Below are positions 1-8,883 of a DNA stretch of 24,796 bases, one piece after another; the stretch's first letter is position 1, and every line of letters starts with the position of its first letter. The notes under the pieces are model-generated. The model did no database searches, was not told the origin of the DNA, and was given only the letters and a program-made list of their open reading frames with translations. The translations under genes were made by a program, and so were the position numbers. Source of the stretch: JABDBK01 sp964453575 (GTDB lineage: Bacteria; Pseudomonadota; Gammaproteobacteria; DSM-16500); contig CAYVRW010000027.1 in NCBI GenBank assembly GCA_964453575.1, positions 1 through 24,796 of the forward strand. The letters run 5' to 3'.

Positions 1-87
1 GCTGCGCATTTAGATAGAAGTAGGGGCGTTTTACTGGTTTGGCCGCCGAATTTCGCAGAAAATAATCAGGGGAAAGGAAAACTATGA
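1..87 (+). CDS. mreC: MreC C-terminal end (partial)
   Basis: An open frame runs in from the left edge and encodes about 28 residues ending GVLLVWPPNFAENN-QGKGKL before TGA at 85-87. Its stop shares an ATGA with the mreD start at 84, which is the usual tight coupling of mreC and mreD. MreC is a periplasmic bitopic protein that links MreB filaments to the elongation machinery of the cell wall. The identity rests on position directly before mreD and on the short hydrophobic strand followed by a polar tail; the fragment is too short for a domain call on its own. Confidence 0.72.
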   Translation, partial: AAHLDRSRGVLLVWPPNFAENNQGKGKL

Positions 88-578
88 ATCACGCCACTGG
101 TTTTTTCATCATTCCATTAACACTTATTGTGGCCTTTATTTTAACGTTACTTCCTATGCCTGCTTGGGCAGTTTGGTTGCGGCCTGCATGGGTTTTGATG
201 GTACTGGTTTATTGGGCCATGGTGATGCCTGATCGTGTTAATGTAGGAACAGCATGGATTACAGGCATATTTTTAGATGTGTTGGAAGGAACTCTTTTAG
301 GCGAACATGCATTTGCATTAACTGTCGTTATTTATTTTGTCGTGCGTATGTCTAGTCGTTTACGCATGTTTCCTTTAATTCAACAGGGTTTTTGTATTTT
401 CTTTTTGGTGTTGATTTATCAATTTATTTTATTTTGTATTCAAGGATTTTTAGGCGCGCTGCCTAATAGCTGGCTTTATTGGTCATCTTCATTGATCAGT
501 ATGTTACTGTGGCCGTGGGTATATAGTATTTTACGCGGCAAAACTGAAGATCAAATAGTAACTAACTACTATGACTGA
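84..578 (+). CDS. mreD: Rod shape-determining protein MreD
   Basis: The 164-residue product is a small, very hydrophobic inner-membrane protein with about five membrane segments, the usual size and make-up of MreD. It contains the family-like stretches LPMPAWAVWLRPAWVLMVLVYW near residues 23-45 and TGIFLDVLEGTLLGEHA near 60-76; the latter corresponds to the conserved GLLxDxLxGxxLGxHA region. MreD works with MreB and MreC in rod-shape cell-wall elongation. The start overlaps the mreC stop by ATGA, and the stop overlaps the rng start by 8 bases, indicating one translationally coupled operon. The maf-type gene found between mreD and rng in Escherichia coli is absent here. Confidence 0.93.
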   Translation: MNHATGFFIIPLTLIVAFILTLLPMPAWAVWLRPAWVLMVLVYWAMVMPDRVNVGTAWITGIFLDVLEGTLLGEHAFALTVVIYFVVRMSSRLRMFPLIQQGFCIFFLVLIYQFILFCIQGFLGALPNSWLYWSSSLISMLLWPWVYSILRGKTEDQIVTNYYD

Positions 579-2013
579 AGAAATTCTTATAAATGTAACT
601 CCCAGAGAAGTGCGAGTCGCTTTGCTTGAAAACGGCAGCTTACAAGAAGTTTACATCGAAAGAAATACACATCAAGGATTGTTGGGTAACATTTATCGAG
701 GTAAAGTAAGCAGGCTGTTGCCTGGTATTCAAGCTGCATTTGTCGACATAGGCTTAGATCGCGCTGGATTTTTGCATGTCAAAGATATTCATCCGGAACC
801 ACAAAAGGTGGACATTCGTGATTTGATTTTTCCAGGCCAGGAATTACTGGTGCAAGTTTATAAAAATCCGCTTGGCTCCAAAGGTGCTCGATTAACAACA
901 CAGTTTACTATTCCATCGCGCTATTTAGTGTTAACTCCGAATACCCATCAAATTGCAATTTCGCAAAGAATAACGGATGAAGAGGAACGACAGCGTTTGT
1001 CGGGCATGTTAACCCCTGCAGTTGAAGGCGGATATATTGTAAGAACAGCAGCATTAAGTGTCTCCGATGCGGAAATTGAAGCAGACAAAGCTTTTTTATC
1101 CAGTTTATGGGTCAATGTTTTAGCGCGCGCAAAAAATGCCAAACATGGTGAAGTGATCTATGAAGAAATTCCCATTATATTGCGCGTGCTGCGTGATTTA
1201 GCAGGTTATGAAATTGAAAGAATACGTGTTGACCAATCTGATGCTGCCGATCAAATGCGCGAATTTGCAGAACGTTATGTGCCGGCGTTAATCAACAGAA
1301 TAGAATATTATGCAACGGATAGGCCTATTTTTGATATTTATTCCGTTGAAGATGAATTACAAAAAGCATTATCGCGCAAGGTTTACTTAAAATCAGGCGG
1401 CTATTTGATTTTTGATCAAACTGAAGCGATGACCACCATTGATGTGAATACCGGTTCTTATGTGGGCCATGGCAAGATTGAAGAAACTATTTTTAAAACG
1501 AATTTAGAAGCAGTGGATGTGATCGCAAGACAAGTGCGATTGCGTAATTTAGGCGGCATCATCATTATTGATTTTATTGATATGATAGATGAGTTGCATA
1601 AAACGCATTTAATGGAAACTTTGAGTAAAGCGTTAGCAAAAGACAGTGTACGTACCGAAATAAGTGAAATCTCTAGTCTGGGCTTAGTGCAAATGACACG
1701 CAAACGCACCCGAGAAAGCCTAGAACATATCTTGTGTGTGACTTGTCCATTGTGTCAGCGCCGCGGTTCCATTAAATCATTAGAAACGATTTGTTATGAC
1801 ATTATTCGAGAATTAAAAAGAGTTTCAGCACATTATCCATGGGCTGGTTTTCTAGTGGTGGCGTCAGATGCGGTCGTGCATGGTCTTTTAGAAGAAGAGT
1901 CTACCATGATCGCGGATTTAGAAGCGCAGCTTGCAAGACCTATACGATTGCAAGCAGATTCTTCTTACATGCAAGAACAGTATGATATTTTGCCTTTGTC
2001 TGAAAAGGAATAA
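571..2013 (+). CDS. rng: Ribonuclease G
   Basis: The 480-residue product has the length of RNase G (489 in E. coli) rather than the much longer RNase E. An S1 RNA-binding domain covers about residues 38-125 (GNIYRGKVSRLLPGIQAAFVD). The catalytic metal-binding aspartates are D291 in IDVNTG and D334 in DFIDM, 43 residues apart as in RNase E (D303/D346). The zinc-link motif CPLC is at C392/C395. RNase G is a 5'-sensing endoribonuclease that trims the 16S rRNA 5' end and degrades some mRNAs. It overlaps mreD by 8 bases and ends 3 bases before yhdP, the conserved mreCD-rng-yhdP order. Nothing is missing or odd in the active site. Confidence 0.96.
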   Translation: MTEEILINVTPREVRVALLENGSLQEVYIERNTHQGLLGNIYRGKVSRLLPGIQAAFVDIGLDRAGFLHVKDIHPEPQKVDIRDLIFPGQELLVQVYKNPLGSKGARLTTQFTIPSRYLVLTPNTHQIAISQRITDEEERQRLSGMLTPAVEGGYIVRTAALSVSDAEIEADKAFLSSLWVNVLARAKNAKHGEVIYEEIPIILRVLRDLAGYEIERIRVDQSDAADQMREFAERYVPALINRIEYYATDRPIFDIYSVEDELQKALSRKVYLKSGGYLIFDQTEAMTTIDVNTGSYVGHGKIEETIFKTNLEAVDVIARQVRLRNLGGIIIIDFIDMIDELHKTHLMETLSKALAKDSVRTEISEISSLGLVQMTRKRTRESLEHILCVTCPLCQRRGSIKSLETICYDIIRELKRVSAHYPWAGFLVVASDAVVHGLLEEESTMIADLEAQLARPIRLQADSSYMQEQYDILPLSEKE

Positions 2014-2016
2014 GGC

Positions 2017-5000
2017 ATGAAGGATTACTTAACAAGAGTAACTAGGTGGTTAGGTTACTTAATAGCCTTATTAATCATCATAGCCGCCACATTGGTGAGC
2101 GTAGGCCGTTTATTAACGCCTTATTTAAATCAACATAAGGCCGATTTTGAGATCTGGGCCAGCCAATTATTAAATGCTCCCGTAAAAATTGATGATGTAC
2201 GTATTTCCTGGAATGGTTATGCACCGCAACTTACCTTTAGCAAAGTCGCAATTTTAGATAAGCTATCCAATAAACCTAACTTTGATATTCGCCAAATAAA
2301 AATAAATGTAAAAATCATAGAAAGCTTAATTCACCGTGAGCCTGTTCTTTCTTACATTAAAATGTCCGGCATGGACCTTACCGTTCATTCTAAAAAAAGC
2401 GCGTTTAATGTAGCAGGTTTTGGCGACATTGCTGTTGCGGATAATTTATTGGGCGGCGTTCATGAAGCAAATGAAGTTATTGCCTGGATAGTGTCGCAAC
2501 CTGCGCTGGTATTGAGTGATATACATATTATTTTTTATACCCATGAGGGACTTAAAAAATCAATTACGCTTGATGAGTTGAGTCTATTAAACGCTAACAC
2601 AAAACATGATTTATCAGGGAAGGGCACGCTTAATCAAGATATTCCTACACACGTAGAATTGGCAGTTTCATGGCAGGGCGATAGTTTAGCTTTAGAAAAA
2701 GTATCCGCTAATCTGTATTTATATTTAGAAGGTATCTCATTGCCGCAATGGTTTAAGCAACAAACCTGGAACAATATGCAAATTAAAGAAGGTTTGGGCA
2801 GCGCTAAAATTTGGTTGACTTGGGACAAAGGTCAGTTGCTGCAAGTTCAAACACAATGTCAACTTTATCATTTAAATCTTTATTCACTTGCAACGCAACA
2901 AACACAATTCATTTCACGATTAAGCGGTCATTTTGGTTGGAGGCGTGAAGGTGAAAATCAAATGATTGCCGGTAATGAAATTTTAATTGATTTGCCGCAT
3001 CACTTATGGCCAACCACGAGTTTTTCGTTAATTTTACCTGTTCAGATGAACTCTCAACAAAATCATTTTTCCTTAAATACAGGTTATGTTGATTTAACCG
3101 ATGTATCGGCATTCGCACAAAGCTTTGGTTTCGTGCCTTATAACTTGAAACCGTGGATGGATTCGCTAAAACCTAGTGGTGAAGTGAAATCATTAACTCT
3201 GGATTTTCAAGAAGGTGTGCCTATTGAAAATAATAAAATAACAGGAACATTTAATGAATTGGCATGGCAATCATGGAAAACCTATCCTGGTGTGCATGGA
3301 TTAAGCGGTATGCTTCAATGGAATGGAAAAAATGGTTATCTTGATGTAGATACAAAGCGTTTAACAGTGACTTATCCATCAGTTTTAGAATCGCCTGTGA
3401 CCTTAGGAAATTTACAAGGACGAGTTTTATTTGAAAAAGATAAAAATGATACATGGTCTTTTGCTGGTAAAACATTGAAACTTGCAAATGATGATTTAGA
3501 AATCAATATGAATGTAAGTACTGAAATACCTAAAAATAATTCCCCAAAAATTGATTTAACCTCAGATTTTACAGTGAAAAAAGCCAATCATTTGGTTCAT
3601 TATTTTCCGTTAAAAATCATGGAGCCTGATTTAGCACGTTGGTTAACACAGGCTTTTCAGAGCGGCCAATTTGATGCAGGCAAACTTATCATACAAGGTC
3701 GTCTCAATGAATTTCCATTTGACAATAAGAACGGCAAATTCGCTATGACGACCCATGCTAAAGATTTAGCCTTGAGTTATGCCATAGGTTGGCCAGTGAT
3801 GAAAAAAATCAATGGAACGCTGCAATTTGTAGAGCATAATATGAAGGCCGATATTCAATCCGGATTATTGCAAGGTATGTCCGTTAACAATACGCATATC
3901 GAGATTCCTTATATCGGCAAGCCACAAGCACAAATTGTCTTGTTGAATGGAATCATAGAAGGAAACTTAGCCCAAGGCCTGCAAGTCATTCGACATAGTC
4001 CGCTCAAAAATAAGTTAAATAAAGAATTTAGCGCATTGCAAATGACAGGGCCCATGCAATTAAAATTAGCTGTTAATCTTCCTTTAAAAAACCCTGAGCG
4101 TACTACCGTGTTAGGTAATATGGAACTTGTGCAAGGTGCGTTGAGCGTACCCGCATGGAACTTGAGTGTTGATAATGTTAATGGTGTGTTGCATTTTACT
4201 GAACAAAGTATTGAGGCACCTCAGGTGACCGCACGATTGTGGGGTGAGCCTATTGATTTACAAATTCATACTGAACGTACCTCGCAAGGCACCTCATTTG
4301 TAAATCTTGCGATCAAAGGTAAATTAAGCGGCTCAGTTATACGTTCTTTTGTGCAACATACTGCTTATGCCAGTGTTATTCAAGGCGGCGCCGCTTATCA
4401 AGCAACATTACGATTGCCGCAATCGCAATTAGCTGAGCCTGCCCAATTAACTATAAATACTGATTTGAAAGGGATAGTATTGGATTTGCCTGCGGGGCTT
4501 GGGAAAAAGGTCAATGAAGTTGTTCCCTCTAAAATCATTGCCAATATTAAACAAAATAAACCCTTAGAAATAAAATGGATTTATGGCACTAAACTCAGAG
4601 CTGCTGCCGTCATTAAAAATGCTGCAGAAGGAATGCAATTATATAGCGCAGAAATACGCTTGGGTGATAAAGGAGAAGCTGCTTTTCAAACGGAGCCAGG
4701 TATTTTGGTTTCAGGAGAGTTTGATACATTGGACTGGAACGTATGGAAACCGTATTTTGCTAATAATAAAGGTGGATCTTACAAAGATCTATCCGCTTTA
4801 TTTAGAGGTTTGGATATACGGGCCAATAAAATTATTGGATTATTTCAGCCTATTAATAAAGTGCATCTTGAACTCCGTAAATCACAGAATGATTACTCTT
4901 TAAAAATTGATAGTACAGAGATAGCAGGTGTTATCACTCTTCCTTTAAAATTGCATGAATCATCTATCCAAGCTAAATTTGATCGATTGCATCTTGCGCC

Positions 5001-5853
5001 TATGACTACGCAACCTGAAGAGTTCGATCCAGCAACATTGCCCGCGATGACTTTTACTGGATCAGATGTGAGTTATCAAGATAAGCATTTAGGCCAAGTG
5101 AGTTTTTCACTTATACCAATTAAAGAGGGTGTTAACATTGAATCGTTACATCTTGAGGCGGAGCAATTTAACCTTTCTGCCAAAGGAAGGTGGTTAATGC
5201 AAAATAAAAAACCTGAAACTCAGTTAGAAGGAACATTAAAAATTAATAATGTTGCAGCATTTTTAAGTAGTTGGGGTTCACCTACCGTTAATCCGGAGGG
5301 CAGCAATGGGACCATGGTATTTGATTTGCAATGGCCAGGTGCAATTTATAGTCCATCTTTGGCAGGTTTGACGGGTGAGGTGGAATTGACATTAAGTTCA
5401 GGGCAAATTGTTAATTTGGATCAAGCAACAACGGCCAAAATGGGTTTTGGCCGTATTTTAAATTTATTGAGTTTAGATTCTATTGCGCATGCTCTTACTT
5501 TTAATTTTAGCAATTTGACGGAAAAAGGTTATACTTTCGATTCCGTAAAAGGACATTTTACTCTTAAAAATGGCAATGCTTTTACTGATAGCGTTCTTAT
5601 GGATGGTTCTATTGCCCGCATTGAAATGTCTGGCCGTTTAGGTTTGGCGGCTAAAGATTACGATATTGAAGTCATTGTGACACCTATCGTAACAGGTAGT
5701 ATCCCAGTCGTTGCAGCCCTGGCCGTCAATCCTTTTGTAGGGGCCGCAGCCTGGATTGTGGAAAAGATTGCAGGCAAGGCAGTATCCAGTGCTACGACCC
5801 ATAAATACAAGGTTACGGGGACCTGGGAAAAGCCGGTGTGGGTGGACAAATAG
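2017..5853 (+). CDS. yhdP: YhdP family AsmA-like envelope protein
   Basis: The 1278-residue product matches the size of YhdP (1266 in E. coli). It has one N-terminal membrane segment at about residues 12-34, then a very long beta-rich periplasmic region of the DUF3971/AsmA-like type. The C-terminal hydrophobic stretch (VAALAVNPFVGAAAWIVEKI) and the closing TGTWEKPVW are typical of the family. YhdP, TamB and YdbH are AsmA-like proteins with overlapping roles in moving phospholipid across the envelope to the outer membrane. A Shine-Dalgarno AAAAGGA lies at 2003-2009 inside the end of rng. In E. coli tldD follows; here the downstream neighbour is a convergent phosphatase-like gene whose end overlaps this gene by 41 bases, so the conserved order breaks at this point. 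Confidence 0.93.
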   Translation: MKDYLTRVTRWLGYLIALLIIIAATLVSVGRLLTPYLNQHKADFEIWASQLLNAPVKIDDVRISWNGYAPQLTFSKVAILDKLSNKPNFDIRQIKINVKIIESLIHREPVLSYIKMSGMDLTVHSKKSAFNVAGFGDIAVADNLLGGVHEANEVIAWIVSQPALVLSDIHIIFYTHEGLKKSITLDELSLLNANTKHDLSGKGTLNQDIPTHVELAVSWQGDSLALEKVSANLYLYLEGISLPQWFKQQTWNNMQIKEGLGSAKIWLTWDKGQLLQVQTQCQLYHLNLYSLATQQTQFISRLSGHFGWRREGENQMIAGNEILIDLPHHLWPTTSFSLILPVQMNSQQNHFSLNTGYVDLTDVSAFAQSFGFVPYNLKPWMDSLKPSGEVKSLTLDFQEGVPIENNKITGTFNELAWQSWKTYPGVHGLSGMLQWNGKNGYLDVDTKRLTVTYPSVLESPVTLGNLQGRVLFEKDKNDTWSFAGKTLKLANDDLEINMNVSTEIPKNNSPKIDLTSDFTVKKANHLVHYFPLKIMEPDLARWLTQAFQSGQFDAGKLIIQGRLNEFPFDNKNGKFAMTTHAKDLALSYAIGWPVMKKINGTLQFVEHNMKADIQSGLLQGMSVNNTHIEIPYIGKPQAQIVLLNGIIEGNLAQGLQVIRHSPLKNKLNKEFSALQMTGPMQLKLAVNLPLKNPERTTVLGNMELVQGALSVPAWNLSVDNVNGVLHFTEQSIEAPQVTARLWGEPIDLQIHTERTSQGTSFVNLAIKGKLSGSVIRSFVQHTAYASVIQGGAAYQATLRLPQSQLAEPAQLTINTDLKGIVLDLPAGLGKKVNEVVPSKIIANIKQNKPLEIKWIYGTKLRAAAVIKNAAEGMQLYSAEIRLGDKGEAAFQTEPGILVSGEFDTLDWNVWKPYFANNKGGSYKDLSALFRGLDIRANKIIGLFQPINKVHLELRKSQNDYSLKIDSTEIAGVITLPLKLHESSIQAKFDRLHLAPMTTQPEEFDPATLPAMTFTGSDVSYQDKHLGQVSFSLIPIKEGVNIESLHLEAEQFNLSAKGRWLMQNKKPETQLEGTLKINNVAAFLSSWGSPTVNPEGSNGTMVFDLQWPGAIYSPSLAGLTGEVELTLSSGQIVNLDQATTAKMGFGRILNLLSLDSIAHALTFNFSNLTEKGYTFDSVKGHFTLKNGNAFTDSVLMDGSIARIEMSGRLGLAAKDYDIEVIVTPIVTGSIPVVAALAVNPFVGAAAWIVEKIAGKAVSSATTHKYKVTGTWEKPVWVDK

Positions 5854-6883
5854 CGGCATTGCCAGCAACAAAATTTTTGGTGAATAATGTTTGCGGCGTT
5901 GTGGAAACCAAGGCTGCTGGCTTTTGAATATAGCCTTTTTCTAAACCATATTTATATAACTCTTGTGCATTAGAAATAGCATAAGTAAATTGTTCTTCTA
6001 CATGAATTAAACAAAATCTATCTTTACGCAAGCGATTTACTATCTCCATAATTTTTTCTGCTGCTATTTCAACATTTTCAGCCTCATAAATTGCTTTGTA
6101 ATGACGCAAAAGTTCTAATGTAAATATCAAGTGGCCGGTACGGCCAATTCCCGATGCGCAATGAATTAATATATTTTCGTTTTTGGAGTCGTTATATATT
6201 TTCCATAATGCTTCTTTGGTATCACTGGTTAAGTGAATAGGATAATTATCTTTTAACTTGATAAGCGTAACGTCTAATTCACTTTCTTTAGCATCTTGCG
6301 GATAGATAGTTAAATGAGATTGAATAACATTCTTTGCAGGGCAGAATTGTGAGCCCAGAATATTTATAGTATAATTTTGTTCATGTTTGTCTTCAACAGA
6401 AAAAAGGTAACTTCCAGCTATTTCGTCTCTAGGGTACAAACAATACTCATAAAAATCTTGATAATGATGACCATCGGACAAGCATTCGCCTAACGCAACA
6501 ACCTTTTTAATCGGTAACTTTTGATTAAATACCGTATTTTCAAAAAATTGACCTAAATGATAAAGATTTTGTGGACCTTCTGATGCAATAAAAGGAGTGT
6601 CTGTAATAACATTTGCATTGATGGTAAAATGAGGGTCTTGATAATTAGGATATCCCCTTACAAAAAAATATTTGTTTACAATTTTTTTAAACCCAGGCTT
6701 TTCTTCGGAAGAAAATGTATCTCCATCATAATAAAGATCGCCTTCCATAAAAAGCATTTTGAGGTCTGCTGTTGTTTTAAATTTATTATTAATGGTTTCT
6801 CTAATCTTATATCCGGGGATGAATTTAGTCTTGGCAGTGTTGATGATTTCATCTAGTGGAAGTTCAGGGCTTCTTGTTTGCAT
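5813..6883 (-). CDS. Classical protein-tyrosine-phosphatase-like protein, candidate effector
   Basis: The 356-residue product carries the P-loop signature HCASGIGRTG at residues 241-250, with nucleophile C242 and phosphate-binding R248. Other classical PTP motifs are in order: FIASEGPQNL at 98-107 (equivalent to YIATQGP), KKVVALGEC at 126-134, and RLRKDRF...EEQFTYA at 284-302 with the Q-loop glutamine at Q298. A clear WPD loop is not visible; the equivalent stretch is around KDNYPI (211-216), so the general acid may be displaced. The domain ends near 310 and a proline-containing tail follows. Such domains are eukaryote-like and in intracellular bacteria are often secreted effectors, but no export signal is visible. 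Upstream AAAGGA fits the ATG at 6883. The 3' end lies over the end of yhdP. Confidence 0.82.
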   Translation of the reverse strand: MQTRSPELPLDEIINTAKTKFIPGYKIRETINNKFKTTADLKMLFMEGDLYYDGDTFSSEEKPGFKKIVNKYFFVRGYPNYQDPHFTINANVITDTPFIASEGPQNLYHLGQFFENTVFNQKLPIKKVVALGECLSDGHHYQDFYEYCLYPRDEIAGSYLFSVEDKHEQNYTINILGSQFCPAKNVIQSHLTIYPQDAKESELDVTLIKLKDNYPIHLTSDTKEALWKIYNDSKNENILIHCASGIGRTGHLIFTLELLRHYKAIYEAENVEIAAEKIMEIVNRLRKDRFCLIHVEEQFTYAISNAQELYKYGLEKGYIQKPAALVSTTPQTLFTKNFVAGNAAICPPTPAFPRSP

Positions 6884-6947
6884 GGGTAATCCTTTATATT
6901 GATCTTGCTTTAAGTTTATCGTTTTTTTAGAGGAGAATCATCTTTTT

Positions 6948-7176
6948 TAGGGTCTGTCGTCAACGCCGTCCACGTCGTCCCGCGGCTTGTCCGCGGGATC
7001 CAGGATGTTTTCTTGCTCATAAATAAGACCAATTACTCATTTTGTTATATAAATAAATTAGGTTTAGTTTTTGCTGCCTACAGATTCTGTTATATTTGTA
7101 TATTTGCAATTACGCTCTGGATCCCGCGGACAAGCCGCCGGACGACGTGGATGGCGTTAATTGACGATAGCCCCTA
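6948..7176. mobile_element. MITE-like inverted-repeat element with TA ends
   Basis: A 225 bp segment (6950-7174) has two long imperfect terminal inverted repeats, 6950-7003 and 7117-7174. The arms start GGG(T/G)CT(G/A)TCGTCAA and both contain GTCCACGTCGTC or its near copy, then GGCTTGTCCGCGGGATCCAG. The right arm has three extra bases. Each arm holds a small inner hairpin built from CCCGCGG/CCGCGGG (6979-6997 on the left; one mismatch on the right). TA dinucleotides flank both ends (6948-6949, 7175-7176), as expected for a Tc1/mariner-IS630 type insertion. It has no coding capacity and is much richer in GC than its surroundings. It lies in the 471-base gap between the phosphatase-like gene and the exported protein; the rest of that gap (7177-7354) is AT-rich leader sequence without a gene. 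Confidence 0.75.
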
Positions 7177-7354
7177 ATAAAAAAGCTTGAAATTTTTTTT
7201 AATGATGATATTCTTTAGCTTCACTTCAGCAATTTCCAATATTACATAATTTAATCTTCGAACAATCCCGTTTTTTACTCACAAAATCGCTCCAAACAAC
7301 CATACTTTTTTAAACCGCTATAAATCTAACAATTTTAAAATAAGAGGAATTACC

Positions 7355-7819
7355 ATGCGTAAATTTAAAACTACAATAATAGTTTCATCATTATTTTTTT
7401 TAATTAACCCAGTGCTAACCCATGCTCAGAATAAGGATGTATTGGCTTACTGTGCGCCTATTCATCAGTATGATAAACATGGTGTTGTCGATATATCATC
7501 GGATCACGGAGTCACTATTATCAACAAAACGGGGGTTAAACAAAATTATCACATATATTTTGATAATGCCGTCCAATATCCAAGAGTGAGGGAAATGCCG
7601 CTTGATTATAGCAGTCCTGAGTTTACACCCAATGCTCATTTTGATTTTGAATTAGTGCTTGAGAATGGTAAACGATATGACTTAGGTCCCGTCATAAACT
7701 CTAAAAAAGCTTACTTTGATAAAAAAGGAATATACCGTACTCGAGCCACGACTATTATTAAGGTAAATAATATTACCATAGATAACTGTGTTAATTATGG
7801 ACTTGCTGAAATTGATTGA
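7355..7819 (+). CDS. Small exported protein of unknown function
   Basis: The 154-residue product begins with a clear signal peptide: basic MRKFK, a hydrophobic core at about 7-22, and an AxA-like cleavage region around THAQ (residues 22-25). The mature part is about 130 residues, mostly polar with a beta-like pattern, and contains two cysteines (C33 and C146 approximately) that could form a disulphide. I do not recognise a family. A Shine-Dalgarno AGAGGAA lies 6 bases before the ATG, and TATAAA near 7319-7324 is a possible -10 element. It is convergent with the Fic-like gene, the two ends overlapping by 25 bases, and it follows the inverted-repeat element at 6948-7176. A periplasmic or secreted location is inferred from the signal peptide only. 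Confidence 0.7.
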   Translation: MRKFKTTIIVSSLFFLINPVLTHAQNKDVLAYCAPIHQYDKHGVVDISSDHGVTIINKTGVKQNYHIYFDNAVQYPRVREMPLDYSSPEFTPNAHFDFELVLENGKRYDLGPVINSKKAYFDKKGIYRTRATTIIKVNNITIDNCVNYGLAEID

Positions 7820-8874
7820 CGGTCATTGTATGCTGGCAATAGGCTTGCATGATCAAGTTTATCGATGAACTCAAAAAATTGACTCGATTTAAAATAAGGC
7901 ATGAGCGGTTTAAGAGCGGAAATGTAATATTTTTTTTCTTTGTGGTCCATTTTCATTAAGATGTCTATGGTATTCGCCTCAAAAAGATTTCCTTTCATTA
8001 AAAGGGATTGCTTATTTTCCCAGCCTTGCCTTATTTTAAGCATCAATTCGTCTAAGGAATATCCATCGATGTGATTAATGTTTTCCATTAATGGCAGTGG
8101 AATCGCATTTTTGGCAAATAAAGCATAGAGTAATATCATATAGAATACTCTGCCATTTCCATCGGGAAATACATGCAATTGTTGACAATTTTTTATGAAG
8201 ATTAAAATGGCGCGAATTTTGTTTTCCTGATTTTTTGCTGTTTCCATGGAGAAATTATAGTCTGTTATAAAAGCAATAAGTTCTTCTTGAATAAGCTGCT
8301 GACGTTCTTGATTATATTTTTCATCGTTATAACTTTCCATACTTAAATTGTTGCCATTTAAAACATAATGATAGAGAAACAATATAAGTTGTTCTTTTTC
8401 TTCATGACTAAGATTACAGTTATAATCAATCGAAATTATTTCATGATGGGAATTTTGAAAACAAAGCTTTAAAAAAGATTGGTTCTGCATTTTATCGATT
8501 ATTTCACGTATGCCATTTTTAGTTAAAGTGTCTTTAGCAATATAATAGGCTGCCCAGGAGGATCTTATTTCACCGGGTTTTTCTAAGGTGTTTTTATATC
8601 GGGTGTATGAGACACCTTCCATGGCAAGTTTATGTAATGTTTGAATTAAAGCTACGGTTAAATCATCATCAATATGATTTAACGCATAAGCCATGGCTTT
8701 GCATACCGCTTGCAAATAACCAGGCTCTCTTTTTTCAAATTGTTTCCAGCCATTTTCTTCTTTTTGTTTTACTCCATCAATAAATAACCGCCAAACTTCA
8801 AGTATTGATATGTCATCGAAATAGATACGGTCATCAGAGATGTCCATAGGAACAGTTTCTGTAAAGGGGTGCAT
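7795..8874 (-). CDS. Fic-like protein with altered catalytic motif
   Basis: The 359-residue product contains HVFPDGNGR at residues 234-242, close to the Fic motif HPFx(D/E)GNGRxxR. The catalytic His, the acidic residue and the GNGR core are kept, but the Pro after His is Val and the final Arg is Tyr. Upstream, LHKLAMEG (80-87) and PGEIRSS (100-106) resemble the Fic fold's flap region (typically PGxxR). Fic enzymes transfer AMP or other nucleotide-derived groups onto proteins; the changes leave the reaction open. The C-terminal 100 residues are helical and unassigned. It starts 9 bases after the RnfB-like gene with AAGGA before the ATG, so it is probably transcribed with metG-rnfB. No export signal is seen. 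A host-directed role is an inference from the family alone. Confidence 0.72.
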   Translation of the reverse strand: MHPFTETVPMDISDDRIYFDDISILEVWRLFIDGVKQKEENGWKQFEKREPGYLQAVCKAMAYALNHIDDDLTVALIQTLHKLAMEGVSYTRYKNTLEKPGEIRSSWAAYYIAKDTLTKNGIREIIDKMQNQSFLKLCFQNSHHEIISIDYNCNLSHEEKEQLILFLYHYVLNGNNLSMESYNDEKYNQERQQLIQEELIAFITDYNFSMETAKNQENKIRAILIFIKNCQQLHVFPDGNGRVFYMILLYALFAKNAIPLPLMENINHIDGYSLDELMLKIRQGWENKQSLLMKGNLFEANTIDILMKMDHKEKKYYISALKPLMPYFKSSQFFEFIDKLDHASLLPAYNDRQSISASP

Positions 8875-8883
8875 GAACCATCC

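Noticed and set aside
4583..4903. Second plus-strand frame of 106 codons inside yhdP.
   Set aside because: Out of frame with a well-supported gene, no ribosome site, and no domain.
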